Shown piece after piece: positions 36,289 to 47,289 of a stretch of 64,000 nt of DNA. Under the pieces are notes generated by a model. The model did no database searches. It worked only from the letters and a program-made list of their open reading frames with translations, and was not told where the DNA came from. The DNA comes from Nemophila menziesii (lineage: Eukaryota > Streptophyta > Magnoliopsida > Boraginales > Hydrophyllaceae), in NCBI GenBank assembly GCA_029959085.1, contig JARWIR010000051.1:2356001-2420000 (forward strand). Reading direction: 5' to 3'. How positions within the stretch are numbered: position 1 is the stretch's first letter; each line of letters opens with the position of its first letter. A program made the translations under genes and the position numbers.

Positions 36289-37269
36289 AGCCTGCTTAAC
36301 GGTCGTACCGGTCTGGTTTCGGACCGGTTTTTATCGTGTATAGCCTTTATCGTGCCGGGCCGGTTTATCGGACCTCCGCTATCGGTCCCGGTCCGGTCCG
36401 GTTTTCCGTTCCTAAATTCCGAATAACCGACCGATAACAGGGACCGGTTTACCGGTTTCAGTTTCGGTCCCGTCCGGTCCACTATCGGTTTATCGGTCCC
36501 TTATTTGGATGGATCACCAATCATCAACGAAAATGGAACAAATCAGTCACCAAAACAGAAATACCCAACCATGCGCAAGAATATAAAGTAATTAATCATC
36601 ATAAATTAAAGGAATTGAAATTAAATAGAGAAGATTTGATATGAACTTACATAGAGAACCATTTCAGATAATGGGTTGAAGATCAAGAACACCAAATTTA
36701 GAAACCCACTTATTCGAATCAATCCAAACCCTTAATAAAGAATATTTGATTCAAACTAACATAAAATCAACAAAGGAATCATAATAGAGTGGAATCAACC
36801 CATAGATTAGGTTGAAAATTACTTAAGATTCGCTATAGCCAAGGACAAAGAATGTTGAATTCCATCGTAAGAACAGAGAGAAAGAGAGAGTTAAGTCGGT
36901 GGGTGAACGAGTAAATGGGGTGGGTATTGTAATTAGGATTTAGTATATTAAAAAAAAAGTTGGACTTAAGAAGGGTTTTGGGCTAAAACATTGGTTTGGG
37001 CTGAATAAGGGTTTGGGGATGAAGAAGGGTTTTGGGCTAAAACATTGGTTTGGGATTTTATATAAAAAAATGTAACGGCCTGTTCCGGTCCGTAGCATTT
37101 TCGGACCGGTTCGGTCCAAAGACTTTTTCCAGAATCCGAAAACCCGCACGATAGCAGCAACGACGACCATTCCGTTCACCGCCACGCCACCGTTCTCGGT
37201 TCGTCGCCGCTGAGTATCAGTTCGGTTCGGTCCGTCCAAAGGTTCCTTGATGCACGATAGCCACGCTGA
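36289..37269. mobile_element. Putative non-autonomous DNA transposon with ACCGGTCC subterminal repeats
   Basis: Both ends of this block (36300-36500 and 37075-37235) are rich in short repeats such as ACCGGTTT, GGTCCGGTCCGG and TTCGGACCGG, while the middle is AT-rich and non-coding. The outermost sequences CAGCCTGCTTAACG and, inverted, CAGCGTGGCTATCG are similar, as expected for decayed hAT terminal repeats. No 8-bp target duplication was found, so the borders are uncertain. Inside, a unit of about 54 bp with AGGGTTTTGGGCTAAAACAT occurs twice (about 36968 and 37021). Confidence 0.4.
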
Positions 37270-37889
37270 TTTTGTATACATATTAAATCTTTTGTCCTCT
37301 CTCCTCTATGTATACCAATATGTCAAAGAATATGTTGTAGTTTGTGAATAGTTTGATGCATGTGTTTCGAATCCATGCAGTGGTGGATCTCTGATCTCAA
37401 AACGCTTTAGACATTGACTTAATAGTCAACAATTACTAGTAAATAAACTTAGCAAAAAAAAGTTTTAGCAAACAAAATGAAAGATTAGACTTTAGTTTCC
37501 ACGGAAAGATGGACGGCAAGTTGGATTGCTTATATCCCATCCCAGTTATGTCCGATTTGGCTAAACATGCTTCTTTCTATTACTTTAAGTTTTTTTTTCT
37601 CTAAAAAACTTATAAAGCGTTAGAGTGGATGCAGGTTATCTTATAAGGCCTACATATAATTGGATTGATTAGATACTAAATTGGGTGTATAACAATATAG
37701 AGTCCCACTTTTTGGCACCCTCTTTCCATCCTACTTGACATATTACATGACTCGAACTTAATGAAACGTAAAGTATCATTTCGCTGAAACTCTCTCTCCT
37801 ACTTGCAAAGAAAGTCATTATGGTTATTGTGTATTACCCGATGATAATTAGAATAGATGAAAGGTCTCTTTTCTTTTGTTTGTTCATTT

Positions 37890-39225
37890 TTATATACACA
37901 CAAATCCGTGTTCTTATTTGGCGGATCATACAAAATCTTGTGAAGCACGGAATAGAAGTATCCATGGTGTGTAAATGTTGTGGTGCAACCCTAAAAATCT
38001 GCAGCTCATTTATTCAGAAACTGCGGAAAGTACAATAGTCTTTGGGAAGGGTGGCCTGAGCTCGCAAATTACTCAAAACAGCGAGGACCAGAAGGGAGCA
38101 GAATTATGTGAATATTGTGGTAAGGGGTGAGCAGGTCAGAAATAATCACATCACAGCTAGCCTGGAAGATATCACTTGTGATGGCTTTTTTCGGGAAATA
38201 GTAGTGTTTAGAGGAAGTCTTATTCACAGAGGACGAATTATGCAGGTCAGAAGCGATACATGGCCTGAACTGGAAGATAACAACAGTCATCACTTCGCGC
38301 CGCAGGAGAGTAATGTTTTTGGCAGCTCGTTTCAGCACGACATCACGAGAGGTGAAGACCAGAACAGTATAGGTGTTGTACAGGGTAACACAGTCGTGAC
38401 AGGTGACAGATGCTTCGCTAGACTTTGAGTGGTGGAGGGAGCTGATAGGATGTAAATGAACACATGAGGGTCTAGAACTTGTGATGGTAGCAATTTCCCT
38501 ATTTCCATGTGCTAGCACATCCAGATTGATCGGAATGGAACGTGTTTTGAAGAAAGTGTCAACAAGAAATCGATGGGAACACTAAGAGCAATGGTTAAAC
38601 ATACATCGGTGGGTTGTGTTCGAACTTGGGGAAGTGAGTGGGACGGTGGGGGTTTTATTACGTTGGCTAGAGGTACGCTAGTTAAATGAGTTAAACCCGA
38701 TTTCGAGTGAAGCTTAACATTACTGATTGTTTAGCGCATGGGGCTAGTAGAGCGGAGTTGGGGGGCCTTTTATGCAATAGTAAAAGATATTTCTTAAGAG
38801 ACTTTGCGGGTTCTTCTAAGTTAAATTCGACGTTTCAAAAAAAACTCTTTCGCTTTACATTTCGGTTTAAATATGGAAATTACTCGAATATATGAGACCG
38901 CTTTCATTGAGACGGATACACTTGAGCTACATGCGCTAGTGGGGGACGATGGAACCTAGGGAAATTGGTTCGATGAAATAATCAAAGAGCATAAAAGCAT
39001 ATTTGAAAATTATGTTAAATTCGAAATTTCCCATTTATATCGAGAGCGAATTTTTGTGCGGATTGGATGGCGAAAACGGGTGTTGAATCGAATGGTGAAT
39101 CAATCCCGTATATGGACCTGCCTGGAGGTTCATGGAAGTTCTTAATGTGAGATAGAAGTGGATGCACTACACCTCGTATTATAAGGTGCGCTCCCTCGAA
39201 GGTTTAGTAAATCTAATTGTACTTA
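37890..39225 (+). mobile_element. Decayed LINE ORF2: zf-RVT and RNase H remnants
   Basis: 37900-38035 encodes a zf-RVT piece (VLIWRIIQNLVKHGIEV, CKCCGATL). 38040-38430 is a GC-rich spacer that matches no domain. 38640-39150 holds a stop-filled RNase H (KLNITDCLAHGASRAELGG; ETDTLELHALVGDDG; SHLYRERIF). Organisation is the same as in the young LINE at 92-2362, but the catalytic acids and reading frame are broken. It fills the gap between the two inverted alpha-SNAP pseudogenes. Confidence 0.7.
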
Positions 39226-39381
39226 CCTGTCTTGATTTGACCGCAGTTATCTAAAAGAAAGATGGCGGGCCCGTCCTACCCAGGAAATTTCAAAAATTTG
39301 GACCATAACTGAACAATCAATTTCACTCAAAAAAACAAAGAAATCCGTATATAAAAGAGTCACTCGTAAAGAAAAAGAAAT

Positions 39382-40885
39382 TTAAGTAAGATCAGTATCA
39401 TCCTTAATTGTTTCCATCAGTCTTGATAGGAGAGTTGCTTTCCAGTCCTCCTACATTACACAATGTCCAGTCATTAGAAACCTTTCCAGAAGAATATTTA
39501 AGTGAAAAATTTGTTACATAATATTTATGTGCTAACAAGAAATTTAAGTGGAAATCTAAGTCTAATATTTACCTTTTTTGTCAAGCTAGTGTCAATGCTA
39601 TTGTATTGCTTGAAAGCATCAACAAGCTTAACCTTATCTTTCTCATCAATTGCAGCAGCCAAACGCTACATAGATATAATCTCACAGTTAGTCCTTAATT
39701 CTTTTGAAGTAATACTAGATTTTACCTCAAATCACATCACATTTTTATCGATTTTAAATAGACCAATTATATGATTTTTCTTTCCTGATTTATCATTTTC
39801 TCTCTCTTTTATGATTGGTCCAAGAAAGGGTTGATAAAAGTATAATGTGATTTGGGGTGATATTCAGCATTAATCATTCTTTAAATAATCTTTGTTCCAA
39901 AACTTACCACTAAAATTTCATAGCCGTATGTTCCAAAAAAAGTGGGATATAGTTTTTAAAAAAATCAACAATAAACAGGTTGTTTTACATGATATTTTAT
40001 ATGGATAAGGAATTGGTATATGCTCGCTTATACCTTATATTTCTTCAATATATCTTTAAAAGGAACATCACCCTTACAGAGTTGACAGATCCCAGCAATA
40101 AGGATATGGTTGTTGCACGAAATCCACAAAACATCACTTGATTGAAAAAATAATGCTAAATCCTCGTATATTTCAATAGCTTCATCGTATCTGCATGTAT
40201 ACTGTAAATTATCTACTTTACTATAACAAATAGATATATGTTTAAAATTAGGGCTTACTTCCAAGTAGAACAGAATATTGAGCCATTTTCTCACTGCAAC
40301 TGACTGCTAGACTTGTTTTACCTTCACTCTTATAATATTGAGCTGCTTTTTTGTAATAAACATTAGCCTGTGCCAGATCATCTTTCTCTTTCTCGTACCA
40401 TTAAGCAATTTCCTACACATATTTTATATTTATTCTACTTCCGTTTCTATATAATTAAGCATAAAATGACCACTATAGAAATATTATACCTTGTAATATA
40501 TTGCGCACATTTGGTGATCTCCGAATTCCAGAAAAATATCTGCAGCTTTCTCCATGTAAGGTATTGCCTCTACAAATCATGAGTCCTAAATATCTTTAGT
40601 TAAACACAATCAATTCAACTAAACTCGTGGAATACATAATCATTTCTCAACTTTAATATTCGTCTTCTTATAGCACCCAGCAGCTTTCATGTAAACAGAA
40701 GCAAGTCCTTGTTTGGTGTAATTCATATATTTCATCTGCATATATAGGATTATCAATAAACTCACAAACAAATATTTAGTCTATATGATGTACATATTTT
40801 ACCTTTAAGTAGCAGTTGACATTTCGACATTGTATAGTTTCTTTCATTAAGGGATCAAACTGGAGATACCTTTAAGTTGCCTCCA
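39382..40885 (-). pseudogene. Alpha-SNAP pseudogene, copy 2 (inverted, 5'-truncated)
   Basis: Blocks on the minus strand: a damaged CYLK-like end (about 40870-40800); GLASVYMKAAGCYKKTNIK (about 40720-40655); EAIPYMEKAADIFLEFGD (40570-40490); EIA*WYEKEKDDLAQANVYY (from 40415); YDEAIEIYEDLALFFQSS then AGICQLCKGDVPFKDILKKYK (40195-40032); TFFGTYGYEILV (about 39940); RLAAAIDEKDKVKLVDAF (39667-39570); EDWKATLLSRLMETIKDD and stop (39450-39382). Lesions differ from copy 1: an in-frame TAA in the EIA block, a donor GT changed to TT after NIK, loss of an AG acceptor near 39955, a MITE in an intron, and no first exon. It joins the kinase duplicate directly at 40886. Confidence 0.9.
39706..39875. mobile_element. 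Mutator-type MITE inside the alpha-SNAP copy 2 intron
   Basis: A foldback sequence with ends GAAGTAATACTAGAT and ATTCAGCATTAATC and a central TTTTCTCTCTCTTTTATGATTGGT, which matches the centre of the MITE at 53861-54052. The other alpha-SNAP copy runs straight through this site (35362-35380, TTATTAAAAGAATTAAAG on the plus strand). Imperfect flanks AATTCTTTT and ATTCTTTAA are consistent with a 9-bp duplication. It is older than the 53861 copy. Confidence 0.75.
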
Positions 40886-41182
40886 TTTTTTGAGTTAATT
40901 GCACACTAGATCCTTATATTTTGTAAAATATGGCACTATAGGTCCTTATATTATGTAAAGTAATGTATATTTAACAAAGACCAAAACTTTAAATTCAACA
41001 AGCTATGATTATTTTTTTATTAAAAAGAAAAAAAAAGTACTTGAGTTTACTCTCAAAAGTTATTTTTGTAGGATTTATTTTTATTTTGTTAATATGTATG
41101 TTTTTCTGATTCTGTAATAACATATATGAATTTATACTTTGTTGATTATATGTTGTTACTGACTTAATCTAATGATGTGCAG

Positions 41183-41679
41183 AACATCTAACTGTAAAAA
41201 GCGACATCTTCAGCTTTGGCATTGTACTGCTGGAGCTTATCACGGGGAAGAGGTCGTATGATAGAAACCGCACCATTAAAAACCTTGTACAATATTCAAG
41301 GTTTTTGTTTAATAATTGGCCGAGGTGCCAACAACTTGTTGATCCCTCTCTACAGGGTCAGTACCCAATAACCGCCGTGCTCAAGGCGGCTAAGCTGGCA
41401 TAAAAATGTGTCCATCCGGACCCGAAGATCCGTCCCTGTATGAGCCAAGTTTTGAGGGAATTTGAATCCCTGGAGAATTATGCGGACTTAGCAGTTGATA
41501 ATCCGCAGCACCAGCCGCCCCCACCAGCTAATCAAGGTGGGTCAAGCCGCTCACAGGTGGGATAGGTGGGATTTGTACGTGGAAATATGCAACAAGGAAG
41601 AATTCCAGCGATTACTCCGATAAGGACAGGAGTGCTTTATCGATCCGCCCGACCCAGTGGCGCTCCTCAGCATCCCTAG
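41183..41679 (+). pseudogene. Truncated kinase pseudogene (last exon only)
   Basis: Duplicate of exon 6 of the intact kinase at 52391-52878, with the same acceptor context (GATGTGCAG). It reads HLTVKSDIFSFGIVLLELIT but has a nonsense TAA at 41401-41403 (TAT in the parent), an extra GTGGGATAG that adds another stop near 41564, and several substitutions. Exons 1-5, with the ATP site and catalytic loop, are absent. Confidence 0.93.
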
Positions 41680-42960
41680 GCGTGTAGAGATGCTTAGTTT
41701 AGATGATGCTTTTAAATTTCAAAACTTGTGTTTGTATGAACTTTATGCTTTCTTTATATATGTATGATATTTTGCATGATAATGTGTTATTTTTCATAAT
41801 ACAGGTACCTATAGTTAATGATAATCATTTTAAAAGGAAAATTAAATATTAGAAAACAACTTATAGAAGAAAAGACGAAATAAATTGGAAAGAAAAAAAT
41901 AACAAACGTTTAGGGTCGTTAGTGGTAATAAAAAGCAAAATAAAAAAAAAATCCAATCAGACAGAAACCATATTCATTCTCAGTGATAATATTTGACAAA
42001 AGAGAGTGTTATACATGTGGATCGTATTTGATATGGATCAAAAGAAACCATATTCATTCTTATTAAGAATCCCTTTTTAATAGTAATGTAAAACAAAATC
42101 ATCTTATACAAGAGGTCTGGTTCAGCTTTTTAGATCTGGTTTTCATTTTGGTTCATAAATTTAATATTTTATTTCGGTTTTACATAGCACGATCGAATCA
42201 AACTGAATAAAACCGAATTTTTTTCCTTGGTTTTATGTTTGACTGTTAAATTTTTCTTGTTAGGTTCGATTTTTTATTTTTTATTTGCTCAACTCTAGTA
42301 CAGGTCTATGTTACCATCACCCAATAGTATTTTTGCAGTAAAAAAAGAAAAAGTATTTTCAAACCTTCAAACCTGAAACCACCAACAACCTCGTCAAAGT
42401 ATTAACTCCAATATTAATGTAAGATATCTCAACACAGCCTATAGTCATTTACGGACATCAATAAATATTCAGAATAATTTGACTATTTTACATGTCAGAA
42501 TTATCCTCTTAACTTATATCATAATATCAATATTTATGAACTTTAATAAATATTCATAATAATTTAACTATTATATATGTCACTGATGTCAGAATTATTC
42601 ACTAGACTTATATCAAAAATATAAATTTAAAATAAATTTAAAATTCAAAATGAAAAGTAGCACATTTTATTTAAAACACATTTCCTAAATCAATTGAAAA
42701 TCGTTAATAATATGTATTATTTAATTTAAATCAAATTTTCTAAATTTAAAAAGAATTAACAAAATTAAAACTTATATTTTATTAAAAAAATAGTTTTATC
42801 GTGTGATTTTTCAATTAAATCTCTGCTACTCTGAGAAAAACACGATCTAACCCAGGTAATTTCCCTCTTGTAATTTATTTTTGCTAAATTATCATCATAA
42901 TCGCCTCATTACACCAAAGTTTAGTGAAAAAAATGAAAAATATCTAATTACCGATGCAGA
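41680..42960. other. Duplicated intergenic DNA between kinase and VPS29 copies
   Basis: AT-rich, collinear with 52879-54380. It keeps the empty target of the MITE found at 53861 (about 42625-42650). It contains two diverged copies of a phrase around TATCATAATATCAATATTTATG. No gene. Confidence 0.75.
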
Positions 42961-43002
42961 TCTATGACATTACATTCGATTTGATTTTTGCTGGAGGAAA
43001 AA

Positions 43003-43798
43003 ATGGTGTTAGTGTTGGCAATAGGAGATCTTCATATCCCACACAGAGCACCTGCAGATTTACCAGCAAAATTCAAGTCCATGCTTATTCTTGGAAAAAT
43101 TCAGCATATTATATGCACTGGAAATTTTTCTATCAAAGTAATTAACAAATAAATCTCTTTTTTGTGAATTTAATCTTTCTAGCTATTAGTTTATCTCATA
43201 GATATATTAGTTTCAGTTTTGGATTTAGCTTCCATTTGTGTTGGTCATTCAGTTTTGGATTTTTTTAGTATGTGTTACATAAAATCCATGGATATTTATG
43301 ACTATTTTCTCCATATCAGGAAGTTCATGATTATCTAAAGAGTTTATGTCCAAGCTTACACATCACTCGAGGTGAACATGATGAGGATGTTCACTATCCA
43401 GAGACAAAACATTCACTATAAGGACAATTTAAGCTTGGTATATGCCATGGTCATCAGGTTAGATTTTCTTTCATTCAATATTATCAGATTTACTCTATTT
43501 CAGATTTTCTTTCTCGTAAGTGAAGCTACATTATTTGTTTGAAGGTTATTCCATGGGGAGACCTTGAATCATTGGCTATGCTTCAAAGGCAACTAGACGT
43601 GGACATTTTAGTGAGCGGACACACACATCAATTCAATGCGTACAAGCATGAGGCTGGAGTAGTAATTTATTCGGGGTCCGCCGCGGGTGCATATAGTAGC
43701 TTCACTTACGATGTGGTTGTTTATGTTATGAACTCATTGATGTAGAAGTGAAGGTGCACAAGATTGATTTCAAGAAAACGGCTTCTTCTGCTCCGTGA
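43003..43798 (+). pseudogene. VPS29: VPS29 pseudogene (retromer subunit, metallophosphoesterase fold)
   Basis: Three exons are visible: 43003-43137 ([17 protein letters not shown]), 43320-43457 (EVHDYLKSLCPSLHITRGE ... GQFKLGICHGHQ) and 43545-43798 (VIPWGDLESLAMLQRQLDVD, SGHTHQFNAYKHEAG, EVKVHKIDFKK). VPS29 is the arrestin-bridging subunit of the retromer that recycles vacuolar sorting receptors. Lesions: CAG acceptor changed to CTG before the first exon, an inserted codon after HRAP, an in-frame TAA in exon 2, loss of the segment between SSFTYDV and VVVYV, and a one-base deletion near 43727 giving MNSLM and a stop. The fold's metal-site motifs remain readable (GDLH, GHTH). Confidence 0.93.
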
Positions 43799-43924
43799 CT
43801 CTACTCTCTTGGCTCATAAATGTATTAATATATTACTAAAAATTGTGCTATACTGCTAGACCTACCTTTGGTGCAATAGTCAATGTTGTTGTCTAATTTA
43901 TTGTGTTGTTTGATTTTGTTAGTA

Positions 43925-44445
43925 TCACTTTGAATAGTTATACACAGACTTGACCGAGAATTTGCCGAAATTTTCAAGTTTCCATTTATAATCTATATCC
44001 AACCCATTCTGAACTTGCTCTACACCATTCAGTAAAATTTCTGGACCCTCTAATAAGCCTTTACACACCCTAGAGTCGGAGGATTTCGAACCTCGATGAA
44101 TAAAACCATCACTGAAATACTTTCCTTTTAACGCTACAATCCACAAAGCCTTGTCATACTTAAGAATCCGCCACCCTAGCTTCGCAAGTAATGCCCTATT
44201 AAAAGTGCGTGTATCTCTAAATCCCAAACCACCATCTCTCTTCGATATACATAACTTTTCTCACGAGATCAAATGGATTTTCCTTGTCTCATCTCTACTT
44301 CCCCATACGAAATCGCAGGTTATTTTATCAATTTCTCTACACACATGAACGTGATGTTTAGAGATTTGCATAATATACGTGGGAATAGCACTTAAAACGC
44401 ACTTGGCTAAAATTTTGAATATCAAGAAAGATAAAATACCATGTA
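43925..44445 (-). pseudogene. LINE ORF2 fragment, minus strand
   Basis: Read right to left: KILAKCVLSAIPTYIMQIS-like, CREIDKITCDFVWGSSRDE, then a 100-codon frame (44227-43925) with GFRDTRTFNRALLAKLGWRI and KWKLENFGKFSVKSVYNYSK. This matches the region between RT and zf-RVT of plant LINEs and parallels residues 110-270 of the young LINE ORF. A stop interrupts it near 44255. Both ends are missing. Confidence 0.8.
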
Positions 44446-46499
44446 TCTTGGAGTACCTCTTAATTCCAAGAAATTATTATATTAGTGATTGTATCATAAG
44501 TGTAGTAATAAAATGTTATCTTATGCTAAGAGATTGGAATTTATTAAAGTTGCTCTTATAAGTAAAACACTAATCAATATACTTATTAAAATGATAAAAG
44601 TGAACGTCATACACGGAAAAAGAAAAAGAAAGTACTGAGCAATAATTATTAATCAATACAGTTATTGTATATGAGCTAAATTCACTTAGATTTTATTAAC
44701 ATATCGTCTTCATTATACGAGTAGGTCACGTATTACATTGAAGAAAACAATTGCGGCCTCTCATCTCGATCGTATGACCCTCAAAAACAAAATATTACTT
44801 AATTTATAATATCATAATCATATTCAAAATTCAAACAGAAGTTACCAAAATTTCCTTATTTATAAAGATAGACCGTTTTGTGATATTATATACGGGCCAT
44901 TTATCTAAAACAACCAACTCACCCCCTGCATTTATAAAAAAACATCCAACCCCCCTAACTAACCCTATCTAATAGTTAGAACCCAACTAATAGGAATAAA
45001 AACCCAAAAATACCCCTCTAGTCACCCTTATATAACACCACTCCATCCCCTTTCTCTCTCATTAATCTCCCATCCCGGTTCCCCTAACCTCTCTCCCCGT
45101 TCTCTCTTACTAGCCATCCCACCCCACCCCCTGAGCCACCGCGCCACCACCATCCCACCGCACCCCAAACCCTCCTCTCTGATCAAACACGGTTCCCCTC
45201 ACCTCTTTCCCCTTCCCTCCCCTCTTTTTCTTGCCATCACCACCCCCTACAATCAACACCACCGCCCACCAGCATCTCATCTACCCTATCTGATCAAACC
45301 ACCTCCAACCCACCACCACCGCCAATCCCTATCAGCATCGGATCTACCGCCCCTCCCCTCCCCTCCCCTCCCCTCTTTTTCTTGCCACCACCGCCCATAA
45401 AATCAACACGCACCACCACATCCCCAACCAACATCACCAGCAGCAGCATCAGCATCATCACTCACCTCCATCGAGTAAATGTTCCAACACGGGCTGTAAC
45501 ACCTCTCGGCATTGACATCTCCACCCAACCTCCTCTGCTCGTAACGAACCACCACTGAATCCACTGATGGGGCCAAGCCGTTGTGAATGTATGCTTGCTG
45601 GGGCCAGCCCAGTTTGGATTTACTCTTGCTGGGCACAGACTCAGGGCCATTTCAATGAAGCGCATAAATAACATGGTTCCAGCCCGAAATAAATTCAGCA
45701 GCCCACCCCCTCCATGGGTACAGGTTATTCGAATATAGTCCAGCCCACCCCCTCCATGTGTTGAACGAAGGAACAATTGATACGATGATCAATTGTACGA
45801 AATTCATCCACCTATTGATGGATTTTGAATCAGAAACAGTGTCAGTTTTAAGTCTTTTGATCACACCATGGGGCTGCTCAATTCTGTAAGATATTTGGCA
45901 TCACAAATTGTAGTAGGCAGAGTGTATTTACATTTTGGAACAGAAGAAATATGGAATTGGAGCTGCAATTTAAAGTCTAATTGACGACTTTCTCAATCTG
46001 AAATTTCTTCTCTTTCACTAAAGTGGTGAGTTTTGGTCCTTTAACTCTTTTGCTTGCTCTTGGACTTCAAAATTCACTTCTTCCATTCATCTTGGTACCT
46101 TCTAGCATCCATATACCTAACAACTTCACACTAAACAAGAAAATTAATGCACAAAAGCTCTAAAAGTAATATTAATATAATTTAGAAGGAAGAAAGTGTA
46201 ATATAACAATATATGCTTATAAATTAACTAACTAAGTCCAATTTATACCTAACATTATGTCTCCTAAGGGAATTTATTTATATCATAAAGAGAGACATCA
46301 ACTTGCAAAAGATCTAAATTTTCTCTTACAAGGAATGATTGGAGGTCCTTTTCTACTCACGTTACTATTGGTTGGAATGAATGGAGTTCATATTAGTGTT
46401 TCACTAGTGTTCATATTAGCCTCCTCAATTTTCTTCTACAAAATGATAACAAATAGAATTCATATTAGTGTTTCATTACATTAATATTTCAAGAGTTAG
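44446..46499. other. Intergenic DNA with a C-rich, low-complexity block
   Basis: 44446-44900 is AT-rich with nothing recognised. 45050-45460 is strongly pyrimidine-rich on the plus strand (CCACC and CCCCT phrases) and includes the (CCCCT)n run at 45350-45375. Around 45687-45760 the phrase CAGCCCACCCCCTCCATG occurs twice. The overlapping minus-strand frames at 45403-45864 are by-products of this composition. Confidence 0.5.
45350..45375 (-). repeat. (AGGGG)5 G-quadruplex-prone repeat
   Basis: Five CCCCT units on the plus strand give AGGGG repeats on the minus strand, meeting the rule of at least four G-tracts of at least three bases with one-base loops. Confidence 0.85.
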
Positions 46500-46519
46500 T
46501 TGCATAGATTATACCTTAG

Positions 46520-47280
46520 AACAATTAACCGGCAATTTATGCACATCATGTCCTACCTTGCACAAATACTACATCTTACTTTACCAACTTGTTTGACACT
46601 AAGTGTGATGTCCTCCTTATTCAAAGCATCTTCCTTGTTAGTAGTTTATAATTTTCATTTTCAGAAACTTGTACTTGAGAAGAATTAGAAAGTGAACTAA
46701 AAAATTTGGACATGTGATTATCAAGGAATGATTTGAAGTCTTGATCGTTCCGACCACCTAGCAAATCACTTGTACCTCCTAAAATCTCAAAGTCAGCCAT
46801 GGAATCTTGTGTTGTAGCATAGTATCTTGTATTTTCATTACTACCCTCAAATATAGTAGATTATGTCGGAGCAAAATTGCCTATGTTTTCATTCCCACCC
46901 TCAAATAGCTCATCATCAACCCTTTCTTTGTTACCCAAACTTTTATCATGAACCACCTCCTTACAAGTTCTCTTATTATGGCTTGTTTATTTCACTTTGA
47001 ACACCTAACTATAAGTATTGGATTTGTAGACTAGAGAATACTTGTATGTAGTTGAGGTAATGCTCCAGTGCGGCCTTCACCGGGCTCTCTTCTTCTCTTT
47101 TTCTTAGGTCTTTGAGAACTTTAAGCGACTTGGGTGATTTCAAATGTTGATGTTTAGAAACATGCCACAATGCTATACCATTGGTGGGTATTATCACGGG
47201 TTCATAGACGCTTATATACGCATTTTTAGTGTAGCATTTATCCACACAACACTCTATATCTTCTCCCAAATACATGATTG
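46520..47280 (-). pseudogene. MULE (MuDR/FAR1-like) transposase C-terminal fragment
   Basis: On the minus strand, 47275-47009 encodes VDKCYTKNAYISVYEPVI followed by GIALWHVSKHQ, the stretch that follows the SWIM finger in plant MULE transposases (usual pattern VDxCYxKexYlkaY...W). A damaged knuckle (C-SK then HNKRTCKEVV, near 47010-46960) comes next, then an acidic stretch (ELFEGGNENIGNFAP), and a second knuckle-like piece (CSICA, GHDVHK) near 46560-46520. Frame breaks separate the parts. The catalytic core is missing. Confidence 0.55.
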
Positions 47281-47289
47281 TGACTATTC

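Larger units (their letters stand above)
40886..43232 (+). repeat. Segmental duplicate of 52081-54650 (direct)
   Basis: Homology with 52081-54650 begins abruptly at GTTGCCTCCATTTTTTGAG and continues, at roughly nine identical bases in ten by eye, through the last kinase exon, the intergenic DNA and the first VPS29 exon, up to GGATTTAGCTTC. The left junction lies in kinase intron 5 and is fused to the alpha-SNAP copy 2 truncation point. Confidence 0.93.

Noticed and set aside
36189..37281. Minus frames rich in Pro, Arg and Thr
   Set aside because: They are translations of ACCGGT-type repeats and of the local 54-bp duplication.
38069..38518. Overlapping plus and minus frames of 106 and 149 codons
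   Set aside because: Both lie over the spacer between zf-RVT and RNase H of a decayed LINE; neither resembles a known protein.
45403..45864. Three overlapping minus-strand frames
   Set aside because: They come from C-rich low-complexity DNA and a local repeat; no domain or start context.
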